DNA from: Parus major
Lineage: Eukaryota > Chordata > Aves > Passeriformes > Paridae
NCBI RefSeq assembly: GCF_001522545.3
Contig: NC_031769.1
Span: forward strand, 23,669,617-23,733,616
Reading direction: 5' to 3'
Length of the DNA stretch: 64,000 bases
The stretch's first letter is position 1. Each line of letters begins with the position of its first letter. The notes under the pieces were generated by a model. The model did no database searches, was not told where the DNA came from, and saw nothing but the letters and a program-made list of their open reading frames with translations. A program made the position numbers and the translations under genes. Below are positions 42,701-54,700 of the stretch, in pieces.

Positions 42701-45700
42701 TTGTAACTTACTTTCATGATGGTTCATTTCCTGCAAGTAATTTTCTGGATTTTTAAGTGATTCTTCATTCATTTAGACTTGAAGCAATTTTTTAAAGTTT
42801 TGGGTTTTGGGTTTCTTTCCTGTGCTGATGGTGTAACTTTCAGATATGTGTTCTTCATATTTGACTTTAAGGATGTGTGTTGCCTATCTTTGACTGTAGT
42901 ACTGACCTTAAAAGTTGAAGCTAACCTTAGCTTCAGTCAAATCTATTTAGATGCATGGCTGGACTCGAGTGCAGTGGAGAAGAAAATTAAGGCTCCAGTA
43001 CCTGTGATTTGAGCAGTGATATGACAAGCCCTGGTTGCTTATATGGCACCAGCTGTATCATTCACCTCTGCCTCAGAGCATGCTGTGTAAGAGGTTGTGA
43101 GGGTCAGTGGTGTGGGCCTGCAAAAATGAGTTATGGAGTACCCAATGAAGTAGCCTTTTCCCAGAGTTATCCTCTATCAGGCAAAATAAATAGTCAAATA
43201 TTCCAAATTATCTTCATAGCCATATTCTTGAGTCTACTTGGCCATAGTAAATTGTTAAGTAGGTTTTCAAAGCCTGCTGTATTTTAAACATAAAACTTAT
43301 GTATTCATTTGATCATCTTTCTTCTAATTAAAGAGAATCAATTCTTCACAAGACCATTTAAAATAGTTGTTTCTCAAGTGTTTGAAGCAAACTGTGAACA
43401 ATTGAATCTGGAGTATTTGAACATTCTCATTAGTAAGGCATTTGTTCTTTAATCTGTATTTGGGTGGTTAGACCGCTGTGACGCCATGCCTGCAAGAACT
43501 ATTTACATTTGTGGTAACATCACAGTGCTCATTGTTCCTTTGCAGACCTTCTCTGGGACTTCTATCTAATCTCTTCAGTAGCTATTCCACAGCAAAGGGA
43601 CGTATGATGTAAATCACTGTGTACGCTCCAGTCCTTGTCACGCCATTTCAGTACAGTCATATTTCTTATTCCAGCTCTTGTGTGTCCTTAATTTATTATT
43701 TAGTCTCCATGTATATGAGTGTCCAATGTCTGTGTCCATGTCTTATGAGTGCCAGTACTTTAGATTACTTAAGCTTCTTGGCATTCATTATTATACAGAT
43801 TTCATATCAAGTCCCTTGGACAGATTTGCCACAGTCCTTTCATTGGGTGAATTCCTCCGTGTCTGCTGGTTTTATCCACATGATTACTATCTCTTTCCCT
43901 TGCTGTTCATCATTATCAGCTGGTACATTCCTTTAGCCATAGCTATATCCCATACTTCCTTATTTCATACCTTACACAATTTTCTCCCATCGTTTTTCTC
44001 CTGTGCCTTCATTAACAAGACTGATTTTCAGCCAGGCTGACCTCAGTCCCAGTTTATCTCCTAAATGAAGATAATTTAGGAAGACATTTGGGTTTGCTTT
44101 TGGTTTATGTTTAGAGCCCTAGGGATGAATGTGCATGTGCAGGCTGAGGTGATTGTGTGTACGAAAGTGTAACCAGATGATTTAAACATGCCTGCCCACT
44201 TCACGTGGTGTCTGACTCCTACCTTCCATGTCTATGATCCCCCTTCAGTGGATGGTCTCTTAGGGGTTTCATACATATTTACAGGTGCTATTAAGAGTGT
44301 GCTAGTGTTCTCTTATACCACCACCTACTTATATCTGGATATCTGTTGGAGAGTCTTCATCATCTGGGGTTGTTGTTGAAGAAGTTCAATTGCAGGGAAA
44401 AGAAGCCAGACCTTGAGAAACTCTGCTGGAGTGTAAATAATAACTAATGATTCACTCTGGCTGTCTGTTGCAGCTAGGGCTGCTGCAGCATGATGTGAAC
44501 TGCTGCAGATAAAAATAAGATTTTTTTTTTTGTCAGGGTGTATAAATAGCAGGTGTTTAGAACTCCTTCATGTCCAGACACTCATTGCATTCAGACTTGG
44601 CCTTTAATAGTTTTGAACATATTGCAGCATCTTGACCAAGAGCATGCAGGAAGCACATGTTGGTTTATGTTTATACATTCACAGATACCAAGGCTTGTGT
44701 TTGTTTAAAGTCAGGACTCCAGAATTAAGGGCCTACTCAGGACTAGGGTATCTAAACTCTCTATTAGAGAAACTCTAATAGACCACCTCACAGTGAAATG
44801 CTTCCATCACAAGTTTTTGGCCAACACATTTAATTAGGAAGTTTTCTGCTCTCATCCATTGGGATGAAGACTCCATCTAAAGGAAGGAGGGAGAAGTAGT
44901 CCTGTTTCCCTGGTTTGACTTCCAGGAGTTGTCCAGATTGGTTTGTCTTATGGCCTGGAAGGGTTATAGGACAGGGGGGTATGAGGGAGAACCAAATAGT
45001 TTTGTCTGAGAGCAATGGAGTGACCCTGCCAGTCATAACTGGACCAATATACCCCTCCTTCAAAAGAATAACTCTTCATTTCCTGTGTTTTGAAATAGAT
45101 ATCAAGACAACAGCTGTGAGGAAGGGCGATGAATATGTCATAAATGGTGGTAAGATGTGGATTACATCTGGAAGCCAGGCAGACTGGATGTGCCTCCTGG
45201 CAAACACCAGCGAAGGACCTCCCCATCGAAATAAATCTCTCATATGTCTGCCAATGAATCTACCTGGTAATAACACAGATCTCTTTGTCTTCTAATTTGA
45301 TTTTAATTTGATTTTTTTTATGCCTAATAAAAGAAGGAAAGGTATTTAACCAAAAATGTATTTAGAAAAGTTGTTCAGGTACATTTTCATGGCTATGATT
45401 CATAACCATATGAAAGTAAAAGCATAAAGAGTTTAGAGATTTCAGACTTGGGAAATACCTCTCAAAACAAGCCTGGTGGGCTTGCTGAAGAGAATTGCAG
45501 GCATATTCAGAGTGTTTCATGTCCATGCTGTACAAAGGGATCCTTTCACCAGGGAACTACTACCAGTTAAATTATGAAAATAGTCTGAGTTAAATGTGGG
45601 CTGGATTGGAAGATTCAAATATCATGGAAGTATGGATTTGCTTTTGAGTAAGACTAGCAATTCAGGTGAAGACATGGAAGAAATACATCCTGAACTAAGG

Positions 45701-48700
45701 GCACCAGTTTCAGTGGTACAGTCCACAGAGTGTTCCTGAGTAGTCTGCAGACCTTGCAGAATGCACAAGTGCTATATGCATAAACAACATCATCCAGAGA
45801 GGATGAAGTTAATATTGTGCTGGTGCCAATCCTTTGCAGTTTTGACACCAGTTCAAAAGTTTTTAAATCTTTTCAATTTTAACACATTTTAATATTTAAA
45901 AAATATGCAACATATTAATTTATGCACTATATAATTTTGTATTTAATATTTCATTTTAAAAATTCATGCTTATTTTATGCAAAGAAAATTTAAAACAATA
46001 TTTATTAAATCTATAATAGTATATATTAATGCATTTATATGTAAAATATTTATACTTGGGGCTCTTTTGTTCATCCAATTCAGAGTATTTTACACACAAA
46101 ATATGGGCCATTATTGGCATTTCACATGTAGGAACACCACCATAGCAGTGAAGTGAATGTCTGCATGTTCATTTAGTGGATTGGACTGAGAACAAAACCC
46201 AGGTCTCCAATGTTGCACAGGTGGACAATGAGAGCTTCTAAAGGGAATGTCTCCTAAGTGAATTTCAGGATGGAGTAAGTCGAGCAAGTGAGTTTCCTTG
46301 GGAATCAAGCAGGTTCTGAGTGAATTGTGAGCTTCTACTGCCTCTGCTCATGCAAGACAAGCTTTGAATGGGAGCTCACGGAAGACAGACCTGAGCTGCT
46401 TCACTAGCTGTGAACTTTGAGAAGTGATGAATGAACATGTAACTCAGGACCAGAATTTTTCTGAATTTCTAGTTAAATCCACTTATCAGCCATCTGCTGA
46501 TAAATGAATGAAGTCCTTCTTGTGATTTTTCATGAAAAGGTTAGAATGCAAATACAGTATTACTTCTCTGAGATCAATCTTCCTAAGACAACAAAGCAGC
46601 TGACTCACAGTTGGTGGTAGATAAAATATATAGAAATTGACTTAGAGGTTTTTAGCCACTTTGCTTGCTCCAAAAAGACACAAGTTGTTATAGCTCTAGG
46701 AAAGGGGAGATTTTAGATCTCACAACCTACACACAGACCTTCTTTACCTGCATTAAAGATATTTAGAGTAGAAAAATTACCTGGGACATCTTAAGCTGAT
46801 CTGCAGAAGTGTAGAAGTCTTCCTAGGAGCAAAATCTATGCCCCTCAAAATGCATGTTTTAATTCTTCTGTGGTGATATGTATATTTACCTCAAAAGGGG
46901 TCACAGTACCAAGATTGGTGACCTTTTGAAATGAAGTATTAAGACTGTTGATTATGCTCAGTGGGTGAGTCATATCAGAAGTGAGATTTTTCAGGAAGCT
47001 CCATCTGGTTTGGTACATCCTAAGGATGTCTGTCTGCTGAAGATTGTGCTCCACGGAGGGTGGCAGGACAAGGCTGTACAGGAAGTGTCTGGAGGACATC
47101 ACCAAATGATGCAGTCTCAAACGTCTGTGGATGTATGTGTGTCAAAGCTCAAAAACAACTGCAATGGAGAGCAAATGTGTTATGTCTGACTCACCTCTGC
47201 AGGCACCAGCCTATGTAGCTGGATAAGGAAGGATCTGTGGTGTATTTCTGCAAAAAATCTAAGTTGTTTTGCACTTAGATAGTGTGGTGGGGGGAAAAAA
47301 AAGAGAGAGAAAAAGATTCCATGTCCAAAAGTGAATTATTAGTTTTAAAAATCTGTAGTTTACTGGATAGACAAAGTAGGATTTGTTTCTTCTAATTTTA
47401 GGTATATATACTCTCTGATCTGGGCTGAAGGAAATCATGGTCTAAATATTGACAGACATTGCTGAATACATTTCTCTTAAAGGAAATTTGGATAACAGCA
47501 CCATGGATCCACAACAGATATCCAAATTAAGTGAATACTCCTCATAAAATAACAATGTCTTAAAAAAAGCACTGCATTTTTCATATAATGAAAAAGAATC
47601 TAACAAGTTGCAAAACGTCTGTGTGTAAAGTATATAGACAAATGGCTTGCAGCCCTGATCTGGTAACTATGTGTCCTCTGGTTTGTCCTCTGAGTCCTCA
47701 GATAGCTCTAGGGGAGATTGCAAGGAGGAGTTAATAAAGAGAAGAGCAACCAGGAAAGGCGAAAGAGCATGTTTCTTGGGTTGCAATTTAAAATGTGTCT
47801 GTTTTCATTTGTAATGGCACTAAATGGTTTCAGGAGAGAGCAACTGCCTTTCTCTCAAGATAGAATATAGGAAATAAAAGAGAATGTCAGAAGGCTGGAG
47901 GAATGGGAGAAAGTGAAAAATCAGACACTTGGGAAGAACTGCCCAGCCAGAGAAATAGAAATCTATCTCCGTGATACTGGTGCAAGTAGCTCAAATGGCT
48001 CTGTTAGAGTGATTTTAGTAAATTCCTTGGCCTTGTTAAATTGAGATTTGTGAGTTATTGCGGGTGATTTATTTAATACAGACGAATACCAGGAGTTATT
48101 CTGTAATTTCTACTGCTGCTGGTAATTTTTCAATTGTAGTACCTCTTAGGAAGAGAAGGAAGATAATTAAATGAAGGGAGATTTTGATGCCCCCGTAGTG
48201 GCCAAAGAGATGATTATGTACAATTGTCTTCCATGATGTAAAGCATGTGCTAGCCTCAGAAGGGGCATCCCATGAGACTCATGAAGCTTGGTCTCCTTGT
48301 GGGCGAGAACCATGATTTAAGAGCAAGTGAAGCTGGCAGGGCATGACAGAGGGGGATGCTGCTGGACCCAGAACACCCAATCTGATCTGGAAGAATTACA
48401 GGTAAAAAATCATTAGCACATTTAGCTTCTCTAACCAAGCCTGTAAGAGATCTCTTCAATAGTTGTTGGTGTATGTGGATCTGGGAAGTAAACAACAGGA
48501 TTATTTTAGCAATATAATGAACTGGCAGGGGTTGGGTTTTCTTGAGGAGAGTCCTTTTAAACCACCCACTAACAAGAGCAGTAAGTGCATCTTCATATGG
48601 GTGAGGAGCACTGATTGCATAAAGCCAGTTGGCTTTAGACCATACATGATCTCTGAGGCTCTCAAAGAAACCAAATAGTGATATTCCAATGGGAAACAAT

Positions 48701-51700
48701 GTTCCAGATTTCATCTGGGCTTGTAAGTTGCTCAGTGTGTGCTTATTTAGCTCCCTTTTTAATATGGAAACAAATCACAAATGCTTTTTTGGCTGACTGA
48801 GTACAAATTGCTGGATAATTTTCAGTTCAAGAGTCAAGAAATTTTATACAGCTGTCCTGATTTTATTCCTGCATTGATCATGTATCAAAGCAAGTCTTCT
48901 TAACACATAATCTGTTTACAGCTTGGTTGGTGGAGAAAAAATCATGAGTGGAACTTGGGGAAATCTATGTGGACCTTCTTCTCAGAGCAGTCTTGGCATT
49001 TGTAAATACTGTCAGTATTTCCTCTCTGTGAAGAGATGAAAATTCCCGTAACCTTACTTAGTGCAGCCAGAGAGAGCAGATTTGAAGGAAACGACTGCCA
49101 ACTTCTTTGGCCTGCAAAACCAAAGTAATTTTCCTATGGCTGAAGGCCTCCCGTGAGTGGAAGCTGAGACATCTGTATTAATTCAGAAAGAGATGTTCTC
49201 TGAAAGCTGTGAAGAACAGCAAGGTACAAACAAGTACAGAGGGACCACAACAATCTGTATGGTGACCAACCAGCTTCTGCTGAGCCATGCCAGGGAGTAG
49301 TAAAGGATTGAAAAAGATTAAAGAGGAAAATAACAGCAGAATACCTCCTCATCACAAAGCTGGTTGGAATAACATGTACGTGAGTTGTAAAAAGCTTTGG
49401 TTTTCTGGCAAAGATACATATGCTGAGTTGGAGGACTGTTTTGCTACATATACAGACCTGTCAGATGTAATTAACATGTTATGCACGAATCCTTATGCCT
49501 GATTGTTGTCTTCCTTTTGCTTTTGAAACATTCTTGACTTTCACCCTGAGTATTTGAATTAGCTCCAGATCAACAGGGAGATAAAAGGTGAAGACAGGAG
49601 AATTGCTGCAGGAAAACAGTGGGTGCCTGTTAAACTCTTGTGGCACAGTGGTAAGCCATGCTTGCATCTGAACAACAACAAGAAAAAACTTGTAGCTATG
49701 AAAAAACAAACAGGAAGGAGTCCTGCCCAGTGTGACGAGATAGCTGAGCCCTTATGTGGCCAGACCTGAATGAACCAGGTTCATCTTCAACAGCCCAGTG
49801 CACGTGGGGTCAGAGTCAGTGCTGTGTTGAGAGGTCTGTGGGGAAGCAAACCCTCCTCAAAAATATACACACACGAGAACTCAGAGTGATCACTGTACCA
49901 GAAAAATCAGCATAGGCTAAGAAGGGGAGGGAAGGAAGAGGATTTCCAAGAGGAGAAATACTCATAGCTGCAGCTTAAAATGTAGCTCTGTTTTTGTCCT
50001 TACTGAATATTTGTGTACAGTTTCATAGCAGTGCAGGCACTTGGCAAATATTGCCAAATGGAATTTCAGCATTTTATTATAATGCTAGATAAAAATCAAA
50101 CATAAACAAATAAATATTGCATTGTTTGAAGACCTGTGGGGAGTAATATTATTATGAGTAGTAAATATTTATTATTTGGGGACATAATGAAAAGTGGAAT
50201 TTTTACATTTAAAGTTTCTGATTTGCTGGTTTAATAAACTGCAAAAACCTTTTAAAATAGGCTTTAGGCCATTTTACTCCAGAATAGTGTTAAGTTTTTC
50301 CTAAAGGTAGGTTTCACTGTTGTCACGGAACATACATTGAGATCTGCAGGCTTTTCTCTCTGAAAACATTGTCCTTGTTCACAGTGCTTCTCTTTTTTGT
50401 GGTCTTTCTCATACACCTTTCTCTTCAGGTATTCATGTTGCTAAAAAGATAGACAAGCTGGGTATGAGGTCATCAGACACCGCTCAGATCTTTTTTGAAG
50501 ATGTAAGGGTCCCCTGCAAAAACCTGATCGGTGAGGAAGGAAAGGGTTTCACATACCAGATGTTGCAATTCCAAGAAGAGCGGCTGTGGGGAGTAGCCAT
50601 CGGTAAGTCATGGTTCGCGCTTCTGCAGCCGGGCTGGGACACGGGGGTCACTCTTCTCATGACTAACACCACTTTTCTTTTCTTGTAAGTTGCAATGACC
50701 TTTCAGGATCTGTTTTTGAAATCCGTCATAGCCTGGATACAGACGACATTCCTTTTTGTGTAGGAAAACCTGAAGCAGAAAATATTTTGTGAGCCATTGC
50801 AGAGGCTCTTTTTGCCTTGTTTCTTTTTCTTGGTGCTTCTCTGCTGATAAGAAAATATGGCATCATGTTATGTCTATTACAAATATGGTGCAAAGGCTAT
50901 AAAAATACCGGCATGAAAAGAAGGATGGTGACTTTTCCTGTAGTACAGTGAGTTACTGATTCTTATCATGGATTTTACAAAATTAACTTACTGGCTGCGT
51001 AAAGAAGCGGCTCTTGCAGGATGTCAGAGTTTTGTTTCGCAGATCTGTTTTACCTCTGCACACTTTGGACATAAGTGGTACAGCACCATATTCCTTTCCC
51101 TGAAGTTATGTTGTCACAGAGTTTATGTTACTCAGAACTCAGGCTGTACTCAAATCCATGTATTCGGGTTATGTGGATTCTGGATATTGCAGGAAGCCAG
51201 ATCCAAGTCTGGATTGTCTATTTTCAGTCTGCAATCTTTCTCCCTCCCTACCCCTCAGTGTTTGCTTCTTCAAGTTAAATATGATGTGGTTCACTGTAAG
51301 AAGATTGGTCCTCTTTAGATTCCAGGGTTGACTAAATAATGTTACTGTATTCATGCTCTTGTGCATTCCCTGTCTGTCACTGTCTGTGAGTGACTGGAGA
51401 ATTGAGCATTCTAAGAAGTAGTTTTTGATTCAGTGAACAAATAAAAAAGCATTCACTATTTTGGGTTCATCCCAGACCAAATATTTTGGAATTCAAATGC
51501 CTTTAAAAAAAATTGTTTTTTCAGAAAAAGTTCTTAGTTCAGCCTAAGATAAGTAGTACATGTGAGAGTAGTTTTAGCAAAGGACAGGAGGTCACATTTG
51601 CCAAGGATGTCACTGCAGACTCAGGTAAGCAGGAGATGTGATCCTACCACTGCTTCTGCTTTAATTGAGGTGTATACAGACTATAAGGATGTGCATTTTT

Positions 51701-54700
51701 ATGCTCAGTTTGAAGCCTAAATTAAACAAACCATCAGAAGCTCTGGGCAGCAGTGAGACTCCCCAGGCAGCAGAGTAGCTGACAGCATTAGTCATCCCCC
51801 AGGCAAAAGTGACGTGCACTGACAGCATCAATACACAAAGCCTGGCAGGTTAGATCACTCCTGCTAAAACCACGGGCAGCTTGGTACTGTCCAGTCTTGC
51901 ACAACTGCCTGGCTGTCACTCTGCTCTTCCAGGAACTGGAACACCAGGTTTCAATTATTTTTGCTTTTTTTTTTTTTTTTTTGTCCAAAACAACGCAGCA
52001 GGAGCAGGTGAACCCTTGCCCTGGATGAGCAGCCTGGGAAGGGCAACTCTCCTCACCTGCTGTGGCCAGGCAGGGGCCACCAGGGAGGGAAAGCCTAGGA
52101 GCTCACCTAGGAGAGGGACCTGCCTTTCTGCAGTGGCTGCTGTGTAAACCTTGCTGGACCCCTCCAGTTTGCTTTTTTTCAACTATCTGATATAAAATGC
52201 ATAAAAGCACTGCCAGCAGGAACAAGATCCATGGTTTGGGCCAAGCTGCAAACTTCAGAGATCACCAATTGTGGTAAACAAGAAAAAGAGTAACCAGCGT
52301 TCAGAAGGTACTTGATAGGTGCAGTTTGTTGTACCACAGCATCAAGAGGTGTTAACTTCCAGCCCTGCAGTTTGTTGTACCACAACAGCCAGAAGTGTTA
52401 ACTTCCAGTCCTGCAAATGGTTTCACCTATTTTCAACCATGACTGCTCTGCTGAAGGCTCAGATGTGATAAGTGATGTAAGTGCCTTCAGTAGTTTTGTG
52501 ATCAGGTCTGCATGTTTAATCCTGGTCTTCACTTCTGCCCCTCAGTAGGACATTTCTGTTCCTTCCCAGACTGTGACATTGAAAATCATCAATCTGCTTT
52601 TAAATGCTTTAGGGACCAGTCCTGGCATCCTCACTTTCACTGCTTCCTTTAACTTGGAAAAGGCAGTTGAGTGCCATTCTTTCTGTTTTTCCTTTTGAGG
52701 TGTTATTTTGTTGTGTTTGGGTTTTTTGTTCTGTTTCTCTTTGTTTGGTGGGGGATTTATGTATTTTTAGCTTCAAGTATCACATGCTTTAGGCTTCTTT
52801 TTGTTTATTAATTATCTTCTTTGTGGCCAGTATCTTTCTTATCTTTCTTCACCTTTTTTTTTTTTTTTTTTCCTTTTAACATCTATTTTCAGCCAAACAG
52901 GTATAAAATATAAATGGAAAACTAACTTCCTGGAATTGCAAAATTTGGTCCCAGGTGTGGTCTCTTCTTCCGAGTGACATATTATCAAAGGCATTAGTCA
53001 AAGTCACTGTGTTTCTTGCTTCACTGAAGGAAAAAGGGTGCCACGTGTCTCCCATGTTGTGACACTTGGTAAACACTGTCCGTTTGAGGACCTGTGGCAT
53101 TGATCACAGGAAAAGAATGTTGCTATAGCAAAAAAAAGCAAACAGTTGTTTTGTGAATTGCTTAACTCAGAGACAAAGAGGGAATTCAGTGTGCGTGTGA
53201 AAGCAGAATGGCACTTTTCTAATGACTTCTATTTGCTCCTGCAACTTCAGTTTTATGAGCACCATTGAGTCATGGCCAGTAAGTGGGATGACAGATCCTT
53301 TTGCATGGGAAACACATCCTTAAGAATCATATTGCTCAGCTCAGACCTCACTGTTCATTAGAGAGTGATCAGTCACAACCTAAGAGAAATATATTAATTT
53401 CATTTTCTTTTGAGAGGAGACACAGCAACAAGACAAAGTGTCTTTACAGTGAGCAGAAATTTCAAGTGGAGTAATATAAGTTGGAGGGAGATACAAGGAA
53501 AAGATTATTCTCCATTTGGCAACTTCAAGTGCTTTCACAATTCTCAGCCTTGTGGTAGGCCACGCATTCCTTAGGCTGACCTAGAGTGACATTTCCTGCA
53601 TGTGCTATCCGTTGAAACCCACGGGGCTAAGTTTTTCTAAGGATGTGGGGAACATTGTATAAAAGAAGGAAACAAATACACAGAAATAAATAGGGGGGTT
53701 CCTTATCATGAATGGCATTTCTCTGAATTTGTATGACTGGCAAAGTGTTGTGTGCTGTTATCTTGTTGAACACAGCTGTTGGCTGTCATGGTATTCATGA
53801 TGTGCTGCATTTTGGTGCTGTTTGCTACACAGCCAAGCTTTGCCATGTTAGAGCTGTGCTCAGAGCTCTGAATACCTCTAGTCAGCATCACAGAATGGTT
53901 TGGGAAGGGACCTTTAATGTCCAACCCCTCCACCATGGGCAGGGACGCCTTTCACTAAACCAGGTTGCTCAAAGCCTCATCCATCCTGGCCTTGAACATG
54001 TCCAGCGAATGGACATGTCATGGGGCACCCACAACTTCTCTGGGCAACATATTCCAGTGTCTCACCACTCTCATAAGGAATTTCTTACAATTGTAGAATG
54101 ATAGAATTGGTTTGGGTTGGAAGGCACCCTAAAGATCATGTAATTCCAATTCCAAAACATGCTTCCTTATGTTCAATATAAATCTACATTCTTTCAGTTT
54201 AAAACCAGTTCCCCTTGTCCTGATACTACAGGGTCTGGTAAAAACTCTGTCCCCATATTTCTTATAAGCTCCCTCTGTATATCAAAAGGCTGCAATAAAG
54301 CCTCCCCACAGCCTGCACTGCTCCAGGCTGAACAACCCCAACACTCTTAGTCTGTCCTCATTGGAGAGGTGCTCCAGCCCTTTAATCTTCTTCAGGACTC
54401 TCCTCCAGGACCTGCTCCAACAGATCAGTGTCTGTTTTGTATTGTGGGCTCCAGAGATGGATGCAGTACTAGAGATGGGGTCTCAGGAAAACAGAATAGA
54501 GGGAGAGAATCATGACCCTTGACCTGATGGCCTCTTGAAACAGCCCAGGACAGTCCTTTGATTTCCTCTGTTTGTTTCTGTGTGCAAATGACAGTTCCTG
54601 AAATAAGAACAAGGGCAGTAATGGCTGTTAAGGAAACAGGAGGATGGATCAGCAGGGGCAGGAAGGAGGCAGGGAATTGGAGAGGTGGACACTATAAGAG

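Larger units (their letters stand above)
39208..45098 (+). other. 5.9 kb intron of the ACAD gene
   Basis: The donor is GTAAGT and the acceptor GAAATAG. It holds an inverted-repeat pair (39497-39615), a strongly AT-rich tract (40310-40640) and a probable ancient LINE relic (about 41880-42260). The rest, including 42700-45090, shows no recognised feature. Confidence 0.85.

Noticed and set aside
44915..45098. Open frame extending upstream of the exon at 45099
   Set aside because: The upstream part has no ACAD similarity and the join 39207-45099 restores the family sequence exactly, so it is intron.
50464..50688. Open frame running past the exon donor at 50602
   Set aside because: A consensus GTAAGT donor and the exact in-frame join to 56701 show the extension is intronic read-through.
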